A DNA stretch of 64,000 nt from JASLDZ01 sp964244065 (lineage in GTDB: Bacteria; Pseudomonadota; Alphaproteobacteria; Caulobacterales; Caulobacteraceae), in NCBI GenBank assembly GCA_964244065.1, contig CAXTHH010000001.1, positions 496,001 to 560,000 on the forward strand, given 5' to 3'. A model generated the notes under the pieces. It was not told where the DNA came from, made no database searches, and was given only the letters and a program-made list of their open reading frames with translations. Within the stretch, counting starts at the first letter, position 1. The number at the start of each line of letters is the position of its first letter. This document shows positions 39,173-47,386 of this stretch, one piece after another. The translations under genes and the position numbers were made by a program.

Positions 39173-39203
39173 GGCCGCTAGATGCGACGCGTCGGCCCGC
39201 TTG

Positions 39204-39485
39204 TCACCTGCGATGCTGCCGCCACGCGCGGAGCGCGCCCAGGGCGGCCATCCCGCCTGCGGCGATGCAGAGGGTCGGGACGACCACGACCGACGTCAGG
39301 AAGTTGGCGCCGGGCGGCGGGCAGGCCGCACTGCGCGCCTGGACGCATGCGACGTAGTTCGGGTCCAGCGCCGCGACCCCGACCAGCACCAGCAGGCCGG
39401 CCAGGACGCTCACGGCCGCCCCGATGAGCACGGCGGCCAGCCATCGGGCCGGCGCGGCGGGGCCGGTTCTCACGCCCGCGACCAT
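39204..39485 (-). CDS. Small membrane protein
   Basis: A 93-aa protein with two predicted membrane helices (WLAAVLIGAAVSVLAGLLVLVG and FLTSVVVVPTLCIAAGGMAAL) joined by a loop with two cysteines (VACVQARSAACPPPG) that could form an extracytoplasmic disulfide. It overlaps the end of mobA by 16 bases and is presumably the last gene of the fdhD-mobA unit. I recognise no family. Confidence 0.65.
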   Translation of the reverse strand: MVAGVRTGPAAPARWLAAVLIGAAVSVLAGLLVLVGVAALDPNYVACVQARSAACPPPGANFLTSVVVVPTLCIAAGGMAALGALRAWRQHRR

Positions 39486-40282
39486 GGCGGCCTGCCCAGC
39501 CAGCCCCAGCCGGCGCCGGCGCCCCCGAAGCCGAGCGCGAGCAGGGGCAGCAGCAGGAACAGAGGGGGGCCGCCCCCGCCGGCGGCCCCGCCGGAGGTCG
39601 CGGCCCCGCCCGGCGGCCCGCCCCCCGCGAGCGCCAGCACGAAGCCGCCGAGCAACAGGCCGAGCGCCGCGCCGGTCAGCGCCATCAGCGTGGCGTCGAA
39701 CAGGCGCGCGCCCACGCCGCGCGGCCGCGTGTTCAGGTTGGCGAAGGCCTTCTCGTCCGGAAAGCGCACGCCCACCGCGCCGACCTCGTCCAGCCAGCGG
39801 CGCACGGAGGGATGGCCCTGCGCCAGCGTGGCCTCCAGCTGCGGGCGCAGCGAGGTGCGCACCAGGGCGCACAGGGGATGCCCGCCCGAGTCGGTGACGG
39901 CCACCGCGGCGGGGGCGGCGCCCAGCCCCTCGTGCAGACGCGCCACGTAGTCGGCCGGCAGCCCGGGCGCATCGCAGGGCGCGACCGCCAGGAGCTCGGC
40001 CCCGCGCGCCTCGGCCCAGGCGAGCCCGGCCAGCACGCCGGTGAGCGGTCCGTCCGGCAGGCCGGGCGCGTCGGGCGCGAGGTCGGCGTGCGCGCGCTCC
40101 GCCCAGGCCCACGCCCCGCTGCCCCGCGGCGCGTTCACCGCCACGCGCTCGCAGCCGCGGGCCAGAACGGCGTGCACGCGGGCCACCATGGGCGCGCCCC
40201 CGACCCGCGCCACCGCCTTCTCCGAGCCCCAGCGGGTGGAGCGCCCGCCCGCCAGCACGATCCCTGCTATCCCGCCGGCCAC
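39470..40282 (-). CDS. mobA: MobA-like molybdenum cofactor guanylyltransferase with a membrane tail
   Basis: The N-terminal 180 residues are a MobA nucleotidyltransferase: GIVLAGGRSTRWGSEK binds GTP, DGPLTGVLAGL and APCDAPGLP follow, and NLNTR marks the usual MobA end. It would attach GMP to molybdopterin. A further 85 residues contain two hydrophobic stretches (TLMALTGAALGLLLGGFVLA and PLFLLLPLLALGFGG) around a Gly/Pro-rich loop. MobA proteins normally end at about 190-200 aa, so this tail is unusual. GTG start overlaps the fdhD stop by 16 bases. Confidence 0.85.
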   Translation of the reverse strand: MAGGIAGIVLAGGRSTRWGSEKAVARVGGAPMVARVHAVLARGCERVAVNAPRGSGAWAWAERAHADLAPDAPGLPDGPLTGVLAGLAWAEARGAELLAVAPCDAPGLPADYVARLHEGLGAAPAAVAVTDSGGHPLCALVRTSLRPQLEATLAQGHPSVRRWLDEVGAVGVRFPDEKAFANLNTRPRGVGARLFDATLMALTGAALGLLLGGFVLALAGGGPPGGAATSGGAAGGGGPPLFLLLPLLALGFGGAGAGWGWLGRPPWSRA

Positions 40283-41127
40283 GCGATCCGCGCCTCCCCC
40301 GTGAACACCTCGAACCCGTCGGCCCGCGCCACCGCCGCCAGGGTGACGCCCGCGGCCTCCGCCGTCTGCACGGCCAGCGTCGTCGGGGCCGAGACGGCGA
40401 CCAGCATCGGCGCGCGCATCGCCGCGGCCTTCTGCACCATCTCCACCGACACGCGACTGGTCAGCAACACCGCGCCGCCCGCGGCGTCCCGCCCGGCCCG
40501 GAGCAGCGCCCCGGCCAGCTTGTCGAGGGCGTTGTGGCGGCCGACGTCCTCGCGCATCGAGACCAGGCCCTCGCCGGGCGTCCAGAGGCCGGCGGCGTGG
40601 ACGGCGCGGGTGGCCGGGCCGAGCGTCTGCGCCGCCTCCAGCGCGCGCAGGGCGGACAGCACCTCGGCGGGCGCGAGCCGCAGGCCGCCGGGCTCGACGG
40701 GGGAGGGCGGGCGCGCGGCCTCGGCGAGGCTCTCGATCCCGCACAGGCCGCAGCCGGTGGGCCCCGCCAGCCGGCGCCGCCGGCCGGCCAGGGCGCGGGC
40801 GCGGTCGGGGGCGAGCCACAGGCGCGCCTCGGCCCCGAGCCGACCGTGCGCGACCTCCGCCCGCAGCACGTCGGCGGGCGAGGCGATCACGCCCTCGGTC
40901 CAGGCGAAGCCGTAGGCGAGGTCCTCCAGCGCCGTCGGCGTGGCCATCATCACCGCGTAGGTGGAGCCGTCGTGCACCAGGGCGACCGGGACCTCCTCGG
41001 CCAGCTCGCGCGCGCCCTCGCCCCGGGCGCCGTCGCGCCAGGCGGGCCGCCGCACCGTTTGGGAGGGACGGACCTCGGTGAGCTCCGGTACGTTGGACAG
41101 GTCGTCCCCCTCGGCGAGCGCGTCCAT
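40267..41127 (-). CDS. fdhD: Formate dehydrogenase sulfurtransferase FdhD
   Basis: FdhD sulfurates the molybdenum cofactor before insertion into formate-dehydrogenase-type enzymes. The persulfide-carrying cysteine motif is present as GPTGCGLCG; further signatures are EEVPVALVHDG, MREDVGRHNALDK and SRVSVEMVQKAA. I chose ATG 41127, whose complement overlaps the divergent oxidoreductase ATG; an in-frame start at 41157 would overlap that gene by 32 bases. It is the lead gene of an fdhD-mobA unit. Confidence 0.93.
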   Translation of the reverse strand: MDALAEGDDLSNVPELTEVRPSQTVRRPAWRDGARGEGARELAEEVPVALVHDGSTYAVMMATPTALEDLAYGFAWTEGVIASPADVLRAEVAHGRLGAEARLWLAPDRARALAGRRRRLAGPTGCGLCGIESLAEAARPPSPVEPGGLRLAPAEVLSALRALEAAQTLGPATRAVHAAGLWTPGEGLVSMREDVGRHNALDKLAGALLRAGRDAAGGAVLLTSRVSVEMVQKAAAMRAPMLVAVSAPTTLAVQTAEAAGVTLAAVARADGFEVFTGEARIAWPAG

Positions 41128-43429
41128 GTCCAAGCAGCCCGGCCCCGTCGAGATCAAGCCCTACAAGGGTCCGGCCGGCGGCTGGGGTTCCGTCAGGAGC
41201 CTGGGCGAGATCAACGCCCGCGAGGGCTCCGATCCCGAAGCGCTGAAGGAGCTGTGGCGGCAGAACAAGGACGACGGCGGCTTCATGTGCGTCTCCTGCG
41301 CCTGGCCCAAGCCGAAAAAGCCGCACCCCTTCGAGTTCTGCGAGAACGGGGCCAAGGCCACCGCCTGGGAGATCACCACCCGCCGCTGCCCGCCGGAGTT
41401 CTTCGCCGAGCACACGGTGACCGAGCTCCTGGAGTGGAGCGACTACCAGCTGGAGCAGCAGGGCCGCCTGACCGAGCCGCTGCGCTACGATCCCGACACC
41501 GACAGGTACGTCCGCATCGCCTGGGCCGACGCCTTCGCCGAGATCGGGCGGGAGCTGGCCGCCGTGCGCGCTCGCGATCCCAACCGCGCCGTGTTCTACG
41601 CCTCGGGCCGGGCCAGCCTGGAGACCAGCTACATGTGGGCGCTGTGGGCGCGCCTGTACGGCACCAACAACCTGCCCGACAGCTCCAACATGTGCCACGA
41701 GAGCACCTCGGTGGGGCTCAAGGCGGCCATCGGCGTGCCTGTCGGCACCACGGTGCTCGACGACTTCGAGCACTGCGACGCCATCTTCTTCTTCGGCCAG
41801 AACGTGGGATCGAACAGCCCCCGCTTCCTCCACCCGCTGCAGCAGTGCGCCAAGCGCGGCGTGCAGATCGTGACCTTCAACCCCCTGCGCGAGCGGGGGC
41901 TGGAGCGCTTCACCAACCCGCAGTCGCCGACGGAGATGGCGCTCGGCCACGAGACCGTGATCTCGACCCAGTACCACCAGCTGCGCGCCGGGTCGGACAT
42001 CGCCGCGGTGCTCGGCATGTCCAAGTTCCTGATCCAGTGGGACGACGAGGCGCGGGCCGACGGCCGCCCGCCCGTGCTCGACCACCTGTTCCTGGCCGAG
42101 CACACGCACGGCTTCGAGAGCTTCGCCGCCAAGGTGCGCGCCACCTCGTGGGAGGAGATCGAAGCGGAGACGGGCCTGCCGCGCTCCGCGCTGGAGGAGG
42201 CCGCCCGCGTCTACGCCCGGGCCGAGCGGGTGATCGGCGTCTACGGCATGGGGCTGACCCAGCACGTGAAGGGCGTCGACAACGTCCGCGCCATGATCAA
42301 CCTCCTGCTGCTGCGCGGGAACATCGGGCGGCAGGGCGCCGGCACCTGCCCCGTGCGCGGCCACAGCAACGTGCAGGGCCAACGCACGGTAGGCATCGCC
42401 GACAAGCCGGAGCTCGTGCCGCTGGACAAGCTGAAGGCGCAGTACGGCTTCGAGCCGCCGCGCGAGAAGGGCCACACCACCGTCGAGGCCTGCCAGGCCA
42501 TCCTGGACGGCGAGGTGGACGCCTTCGTCGGCCTGGGCGGCAACTTCGTGCGCGCCATCCCCGACAAGGACCGCATTGAGCCCGCCTGGCGGCGCATGCG
42601 GCTGACCGTGCAGATCGCCACCAAGCTGAACCGCTCGCACCTGGTGAACGGCCGCGTCGCCTACCTCCTGCCCTGCCTCGGCCGGATCGAGGAGGACGTG
42701 CAGGCGGGCGGCCGCCAGACGGTGACCATGGAGGACTCCACCTCGTGCATCCACGGCTCGGTGGGCGTGCGTAAGCCGGCCAGCCCGCACCTGCTCAGCG
42801 AGCCCGCGATCGTGGCCGAGATGGCCAAGGCGTCCCTGGGCGCCGACGCCGCCAAGGTACCCTGGGACGCCTGGGTCGACGACTACGGCCGGGTGCGCGA
42901 CGCCATCGAGGCGACCTATCCGGAGTATTTCGCCGACTTCAACAAGCGGCTGTTCGAGCCCGGCGGCTTCCACCGGCGCAACGCCGCCCGCCAGCGCGAG
43001 TGGAAGACGGCGACGGGCAAGGCGGAGTTCGATACGCCGCAGCAGATCAGCGCCGCCGGCTTCGGCGACGAGGGCGGGCAGGTGCTGCGGCTGATCACCA
43101 TCCGCTCGAACGACCAGTTCAACACCACCGTCTACGGCTACGACGACCGCTTCCGCGGCATCAAGGGCACGCGCATGGTCGCGCTGATGAACGCCAGGGA
43201 CATCGCCCGTTTCGGCCTGGCCGAGGGCGAGGAGATCGCCCTGCTGGGCCACTACGGCGACGGCGAGCGCCGGCGCGTGGCCGGGCTGCGGGTCATCGCC
43301 TATGGCGTGCCTGAGGGCTGCATCGCCAGCTACTACCCCGAGTGCAACCCGCTGATCGCCGTCGGCCACTACGCGGAGGAGAGCAAGGTGCCGGCCGCCA
43401 AGAGCGTGCCGGTGACAATCGAGCGGTGA
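41126..43429 (+). CDS. FdhF/YdeP-type molybdopterin oxidoreductase
   Basis: A 767-aa member of the DMSO reductase superfamily, formate dehydrogenase H-like alpha subunit of the YdeP type. The N-terminus has only CVSCAWPKPKK instead of a full four-cysteine [4Fe-4S] motif. Cofactor-binding stretches include YASGRASLETSY, NMCHESTS, FFGQNVGSNSPR, RGHSNVQGQRT and the C-terminal MoCo domain (NDQFNTTVYGYDDRFRG). The substrate is unknown; YdeP has been tied to acid resistance in E. coli. It is divergent from fdhD, which likely sulfurates its cofactor. Confidence 0.92.
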   Translation: MSKQPGPVEIKPYKGPAGGWGSVRSLGEINAREGSDPEALKELWRQNKDDGGFMCVSCAWPKPKKPHPFEFCENGAKATAWEITTRRCPPEFFAEHTVTELLEWSDYQLEQQGRLTEPLRYDPDTDRYVRIAWADAFAEIGRELAAVRARDPNRAVFYASGRASLETSYMWALWARLYGTNNLPDSSNMCHESTSVGLKAAIGVPVGTTVLDDFEHCDAIFFFGQNVGSNSPRFLHPLQQCAKRGVQIVTFNPLRERGLERFTNPQSPTEMALGHETVISTQYHQLRAGSDIAAVLGMSKFLIQWDDEARADGRPPVLDHLFLAEHTHGFESFAAKVRATSWEEIEAETGLPRSALEEAARVYARAERVIGVYGMGLTQHVKGVDNVRAMINLLLLRGNIGRQGAGTCPVRGHSNVQGQRTVGIADKPELVPLDKLKAQYGFEPPREKGHTTVEACQAILDGEVDAFVGLGGNFVRAIPDKDRIEPAWRRMRLTVQIATKLNRSHLVNGRVAYLLPCLGRIEEDVQAGGRQTVTMEDSTSCIHGSVGVRKPASPHLLSEPAIVAEMAKASLGADAAKVPWDAWVDDYGRVRDAIEATYPEYFADFNKRLFEPGGFHRRNAARQREWKTATGKAEFDTPQQISAAGFGDEGGQVLRLITIRSNDQFNTTVYGYDDRFRGIKGTRMVALMNARDIARFGLAEGEEIALLGHYGDGERRRVAGLRVIAYGVPEGCIASYYPECNPLIAVGHYAEESKVPAAKSVPVTIER

Positions 43430-43965
43430 GGCGCGCCGCATTCCAGGGCGTGCCCGGCGCCTTCAGCCACGAGGCCGCCCTGGCGCTGCTGCCCGACCAC
43501 GCGCCCATGCCGCGCGCGAGCTTCGACGAGGTGTTCGCCGCGGTCGCCTCCGGCGCCTGCGAGCGGGCGGTCGTCCCGGTGGAGAACTCCTCCGCCGGGC
43601 CGGTGCCGGAGGTGGCGCGGCTGTTGCCCGCCTGCGGGCTGGAGGTGGTGGCCGAGGCCTGGCGGCCGATCCGGCTGATGCTTCTCGGCCTGCCCGGTGC
43701 GGAGCTGGCCGGGCTGCGGACCGCCCACAGCCACCCCATGGCGCTGAAGCAGTGCCGCGCGGCGCTCCGGGCGCTCGGGCTCGAGCCCGTGGAGGCGTAC
43801 GACACCGCGGGCGCCGCGGCCGAGTTGCGCGCGGCGGGCGACCGCAGCCGCGCCGCCGTCGCCAGCCGCACCGCCGGCGAGATCGCCGGGCTGGCCGTGC
43901 TGCGCGAGGACCTGCAGGACCAGTCGGACAATCGGACGCGCTTCCTGGTGCTCGCCCGGAGGTGA
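43426..43965 (+). CDS. pheA: Prephenate dehydratase domain protein without ACT domain
   Basis: A 179-aa protein consisting of only the prephenate dehydratase fold: FQGVPGAFSHEAAL, VPVENSSAGPV and the catalytic TRF in DNRTRFLVL. Usual bacterial PheA proteins carry a C-terminal ACT domain for phenylalanine inhibition; here the gene stops five residues after the TRF region, so that control seems absent. GTG start overlaps the oxidoreductase stop by four bases. A chorismate mutase gene lies 270 bases downstream, giving both steps from chorismate to phenylpyruvate. Confidence 0.85.
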   Translation: MRRAAFQGVPGAFSHEAALALLPDHAPMPRASFDEVFAAVASGACERAVVPVENSSAGPVPEVARLLPACGLEVVAEAWRPIRLMLLGLPGAELAGLRTAHSHPMALKQCRAALRALGLEPVEAYDTAGAAAELRAAGDRSRAAVASRTAGEIAGLAVLREDLQDQSDNRTRFLVLARR

Positions 43966-44235
43966 CAGGCGCGGCCGGACGCCGCATAGTCGTTTCGCGC
44001 CCGGTGGTGGGCGCCACGCCTTCGGGAGCGGAGTCCATGCGCGCGAGAGGAACGGCCGTCACCGCCCGCCCACCTCGCGCGCAGGCGTTTGCGGGTTATC
44101 GCCGCGCCGGCTGAGGGCGCGCCTTTCCTCCGCGACCCTGAGCCGGCGACCGTTCCCCGAAGAGGGGCGGCATTCCGCACGGCTCCCCCCGCACGCGCCG
44201 CGATGCGCGGCCTACCGATCCAGGTGACCACCCCC

Positions 44236-45033
44236 ATGTCCACGACCTCCGCCCTGCGCGCCGTTCGCGCGCCCGACACCGCCGCCGGCGCGCCCGACCG
44301 GCTCGCCCAGCTCCGCGCCGAGATCGATCGGCTCGACGCCCAGCTCCTCCACGCGCTCGAGCAGCGCATCGCCCTGGCCCGGGAGATCGGCGCCCACAAG
44401 CCGCCGGTGGAGGGCCAGCCCACCCTCGGCTTCCGCCCCGACCGCGAGGCCGCCGTGGTCGGCGGCCTGCTCGCCCGCGCCGACCCCTCCATGCACGCCC
44501 TGGTCCAGGGCGTGTGGCGCGAGGTGATGAGCGCCGGCCTGGCCGCCCAGGGCCCGATGACCGTGGCCGTCTGGCGCGGGCCGGAGCGCCGCGTGGGGCT
44601 GGACGCCGCGCGCCGCCGCTTCGGCGCCTCCGCCCGCTACGCCCGCGCCGCCGACCCCGGCCAGGCGCTGGCCGACGCCGCCCGGGGCGACACCCTGGCG
44701 GTGCTGGCGCTGGAGGCCGACCGGCCCTGGTGGCTCGCCCTCGCCCCCGGGCGCGACGGCGCCTGCGAGGACCTGTGGGTCTGCGAGGCGCTCTCCGCGA
44801 CCGACGACGCCCGCGAGCCCGACGCCCTCGCCCTCGGCCGCCTGCCGCCCGGATCGCTGGCCCCGGGCCGCGAGGTGCGCGTCACCCGCTGCGGCGGCGA
44901 CGGCGGCTGGAGCGGCCCGCCCGACCTCGTGCTCGCCACCGCCGAGGGCTGGCGCCTGACCCTGGCCGCGCGGCGCACAGACGGCCCGCTGGACGTCAGC
45001 GCGCGGGACCGGGGGGTCGTGGGGCGGGTGTAG
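44236..45033 (+). CDS. aroQ: Chorismate mutase (AroQ type) with unassigned C-terminal domain
   Basis: A 265-aa protein. Residues about 20-105 form an AroQ chorismate mutase helical domain (LAQLRAEIDRLDAQLLHAL, EQRIALAREIGAHK, VVGGLLARA). The remaining 160 residues (PMTVAVWRGPERRVGLDAARRRFG onward) look like a small alpha/beta domain I cannot name; its start resembles the beginning of a substrate-binding or degenerate PDT-like fold. ATG 44236 was preferred over GTG 44224. The frame opens further upstream but without homology. It lies 270 bases after the dehydratase gene; the gap shows no clear leader peptide. Confidence 0.82.
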   Translation: MSTTSALRAVRAPDTAAGAPDRLAQLRAEIDRLDAQLLHALEQRIALAREIGAHKPPVEGQPTLGFRPDREAAVVGGLLARADPSMHALVQGVWREVMSAGLAAQGPMTVAVWRGPERRVGLDAARRRFGASARYARAADPGQALADAARGDTLAVLALEADRPWWLALAPGRDGACEDLWVCEALSATDDAREPDALALGRLPPGSLAPGREVRVTRCGGDGGWSGPPDLVLATAEGWRLTLAARRTDGPLDVSARDRGVVGRV

Positions 45034-45041
45034 CGCGGGCG

Positions 45042-45453
45042 TTACGCCGTTGCGAAGTCCGCCAACGCCATCCCGACGACCTGCGGCGCCCCTCCGCCAC
45101 CGCCGCCGGCGGGCCGTCCGCCGATGTGCGGGTCGGGGTAGTAGAAGTCGGACTTGAAGTAGTCGGCGTAGTCGCCGCTGCCTCCGCCTGTGAAGCTGGA
45201 CAGATAGTCGTCGACGTAGGACCAATCGCTGTTTCCGGAGTCGTAGCCGGACACCGAGGTGATGGACGAATTGAAGGTCTGCCCGGTGATCGCGCCGTCA
45301 CGGCGTTCCCGACCGTGCCGATGAACAGGCCCTCGCCGATGGTCAGAAGGCTGCCCTGCGAGACGCCCAGTGCGATCTGGCTGATAGCATAGTCGGTATT
45401 GGCGTCGAGTGCGGCTCCGATGCATCAATCTAAGATTGATCAATCTGAGGCAT
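45042..45453 (-). pseudogene. Frameshifted Gly/Tyr-rich protein gene
   Basis: A good GGAGAAG site precedes ATG 45453, but translation stops after MPQIDQS. A second frame then encodes CIGAALDANTDYAISQIALG and GVSQGSLLTIGEGLFIGTVG, and at about 45300 the sense moves to a third frame, GAITGQTFNSSITSVSGYDS, ending with YYPDPHIGGRPAGGGGGGAP and a proper TAA stop. One missing base in the GTGAC at 45300 would rejoin the last two frames. The reconstructed protein has a hydrophobic Gly-spaced centre and a Tyr/Asp/Gly-rich tail. I know no family. It lies at the edge of a low-G+C island. Confidence 0.55.
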
Positions 45454-45490
45454 CTCTTCTCCACTAACTGAACGGTGACACGGAAAGGCG

Positions 45491-45988
45491 TTATCTTCCG
45501 CCGAGCTCTTTCAGGCTTATCGAGCCGTCTTTATTCGAGTCTAACGCCGCAAACTCATCCCGAACGTGCGGAATGATATCTTCCTTGGTTATGAAACCCT
45601 TGTGATTTCTATCCATCTTGCGGAAGAGTTGTCGGTATGGCTCCGCTCTTTGAGAGACTACGGCTGGTCCGGATATTGGATCATTAGCGGGCCCCAAAAA
45701 GCATTCTACAAACTGCAATTCGCTGACGTGACCGCCGGGGTCAGCGTAGGTGTTGTAGAGCCTCCATGTCTTATCAAGAAATTCATCAAACCCCAGTGTA
45801 CCATCATGGTTCTGATCAAAACCATCAAAGCCATTTGATGCATGGCGTCTCGCATTCTCAAGATGCTCCGCAAAGGTTGTTGGTCTCATCGAGCGTCGAT
45901 CCATCTGTGTCTGTGCTGTGGAAAGCGAAAAGATCGTTGACACGATGGTCATCGTAAAGAAGCCACTGACCGACCGGATTGACAACAT
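45491..45988 (-). CDS. Exported EF-hand calcium-binding protein
   Basis: The mature part holds two canonical EF-hand loops, DQNHDGTLGFDE and DSNKDGSISLKE, and a degenerate one, DRNHKGFITKED (Lys at position 5). A further degenerate loop (DPGGHVSELQFVE) would give a two-plus-two arrangement. The N-terminus MLSIRSVSGFFTMTIVSTIF is a signal peptide. I chose ATG 45988 because GAGG stands nine bases before it; starts at 46003 and 46075 are possible. G+C is low (29 of 60 in 45541-45600), unlike the surrounding genome. It probably buffers or senses calcium outside the cytoplasm. Confidence 0.75.
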   Translation of the reverse strand: MLSIRSVSGFFTMTIVSTIFSLSTAQTQMDRRSMRPTTFAEHLENARRHASNGFDGFDQNHDGTLGFDEFLDKTWRLYNTYADPGGHVSELQFVECFLGPANDPISGPAVVSQRAEPYRQLFRKMDRNHKGFITKEDIIPHVRDEFAALDSNKDGSISLKELGGR

Positions 45989-46154
45989 CAGAGTTATCCT
46001 CATCAGTCGCTTTCGCAGGCAATCCCGAGCGTTACAGCATCGAACAAGCAACGCCAGCAGAAAAAGCTTTGTCATTAGGCCGACGCGACTTGCTCGGTGC
46101 GTCGGCGGCGCCCGCTGATCACGAATGTGTGATCGAGCTAAGCCATAGTGTCCG

Positions 46155-46607
46155 TCACTCCCGCCGCGCCCGGGTCACGGCCGCGTCCAGCGCCTGCAGG
46201 AAGCGGGAGCGGTCGGCGGGGCCGAACGGCTTCGCCCCGCCGGTGGTCTCGCCCATGGAGCGCAGGTGCTCGCCGACCATGCGGCCGGCGAGCGCCCCGC
46301 CGATGTTGTCCGCCGTCCAGACGCGGCCGGTGGGCGAGACCGCCTGGGCGCCCGCCTTCAGCACGCGGTCGGCCAGCGGCATGTCGCTCGTGACCACCAC
46401 GTCGCCCGGCCCGCAGCGTCCGGCGATCCAATCGTCGGCGGCGTCCGGCCCGGCGTCCACCTGCTCGAAGCGGATCAGGGGTTCGCCGAGCGGCGTGCGG
46501 ATCCAGCTGTTCGCCACCACCACGGCCGGCAGGTTCAGCCGGCGGGCGACGCGGTAGATCTCCTCCTTCACGGGGCAGGCGTCGGCGTCGACGTAGATCG
46601 TGGTCAC
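46155..46607 (-). CDS. UPF0178/DUF188 (YaiI/YqxD) family protein
   Basis: A 150-aa protein of the YaiI/YqxD family, which has a PIN-like nuclease fold and no established function. Hallmarks are IYVDADACPVKEEIYRVA, VVTSDMPLADRVLKAGA and WTADNIGGALAGR. It is complete and of the usual length. It stands divergent from the small secreted Ser/Thr-rich protein. Confidence 0.93.
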   Translation of the reverse strand: MTTIYVDADACPVKEEIYRVARRLNLPAVVVANSWIRTPLGEPLIRFEQVDAGPDAADDWIAGRCGPGDVVVTSDMPLADRVLKAGAQAVSPTGRVWTADNIGGALAGRMVGEHLRSMGETTGGAKPFGPADRSRFLQALDAAVTRARRE

Positions 46608-46718
46608 GCGTGCGGGCCTGTCGTGAACGGGAGCGCGGGAACTGGAGTCGGTCGCCGTTCAGGTGTCAAATGCGAACGGGGAGGGGCCGCATCTCGCGGC
46701 CTCGGAAGGGGAACATCC

Positions 46719-46994
46719 ATGAAATCCACGCTCACGCTCGCCGCCGTCGCCGCCCTGGCCGCCGCGCCCGCCCTGGCGCAGACCGCCAGCAGCTCGACCA
46801 CGACCACGTCCACCCACGCCAGCCAGTCGTCCTCGTCCAGCACATCGAGCGCGCCCACCAGGACTGTCACCAAGAAGCGCACCGCAAAGGCGAAGGCGAA
46901 GCCCGCCGCCAAGTCGACCACCACGACCCAGACGGTCGAGACGCCGGCCGGCGGCGTCAAGGCGACCACCACCAGCACGACCACCCCGCACTGA
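46719..46994 (+). CDS. Small exported Ser/Thr- and Lys/Ala-rich protein
   Basis: A 91-aa low-complexity protein. The signal peptide is MKSTLTLAAVAALAAAPALA. The mature part has a Ser/Thr tract (ASSSTTTTSTHASQSSSSST), then a basic KKRTAKAKAKPAAK stretch and a Thr-rich end. No fold is expected. An upstream GGAAGGGGAAC supports the ATG. Function unknown. Confidence 0.65.
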   Translation: MKSTLTLAAVAALAAAPALAQTASSSTTTTSTHASQSSSSSTSSAPTRTVTKKRTAKAKAKPAAKSTTTTQTVETPAGGVKATTTSTTTPH

Positions 46995-47027
46995 CGCAAG
47001 CCGGGGCGGGACCGGGCGCTCCCGCCC

Positions 47028-47103
47028 CTAGCCGCGGCCGGGGATGAACTTGGCGTAGTGGCCGTCGCAGGCCTCGTACTTGTCGCCGCCCGCCGCGAAG
47101 GCG
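47028..47103 (-). pseudogene. C-terminal coding remnant
   Basis: Read on the minus strand, this stretch encodes ALAFAAGGDKYEACDGHYAK and FIPGRG before a TAG stop, with a stop codon directly upstream and no start. The ending resembles the C-terminus of small class I/II cytochromes (xACxxCHxKFxP), but a cysteine is missing. It is probably the end of a deleted gene; the assignment is weak. Confidence 0.3.
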
Positions 47104-47175
47104 AGGGCTCATCCCTCGCGTGTCGCCCGCCCTTCATTGACTTTCAACGCCTGACGGCCTACATGCCGCCTACGG

Positions 47176-47192
47176 AACGGTTCTGAACCGTT
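47176..47192. promoter_or_regulatory. Perfect palindrome upstream of rhlE
   Basis: AACGGTTC-T-GAACCGTT is exactly symmetric (8+1+8). It lies about 195 bases before the rhlE start and could be an operator for a dimeric regulator. No factor is assigned. Confidence 0.35.
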
Positions 47193-47386
47193 GCGTCGCG
47201 CTTGGCGCTCCAGCCGCGTGAGAGGTCCTCCCCGGAGGATCTCAGCCTGTAGAGCGCCGCCAGAGAGCTTCCATAGATCGCCCAGGCACGCGGGGCGCTC
47301 CCCATACCTCCTCTCGCGGGGAGCGGGCGAGCGCACTCAGGACGAGGCGCACCTGTATTCACGCGAGGCCACGCGAAAGCACCGCC

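Larger units (their letters stand above)
46995..47386. other. 392-base gap upstream of rhlE: gene relic and palindromes
   Basis: No intact gene is visible here. It contains a minus-strand C-terminal coding remnant (47028-47103), a perfect 17-base palindrome AACGGTTCTGAACCGTT (47176-47192) and a CGCTCCCC/GGGGAGCG hairpin (47296-47325). The last part is the likely promoter and 5' leader of the TTG-started helicase gene. Confidence 0.5.

Noticed and set aside
39470..43441. Minus-strand frame of 1323 codons covering mobA, fdhD and the oxidoreductase
   Set aside because: Only the last 270 codons resemble a protein (MobA). The rest is antisense to the FdhF-type gene and out of frame with fdhD.
43966..44235. 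Attenuator leader peptide before the chorismate mutase gene
   Set aside because: Short frames here contain no run of Phe or Tyr codons and no clear alternative hairpins.
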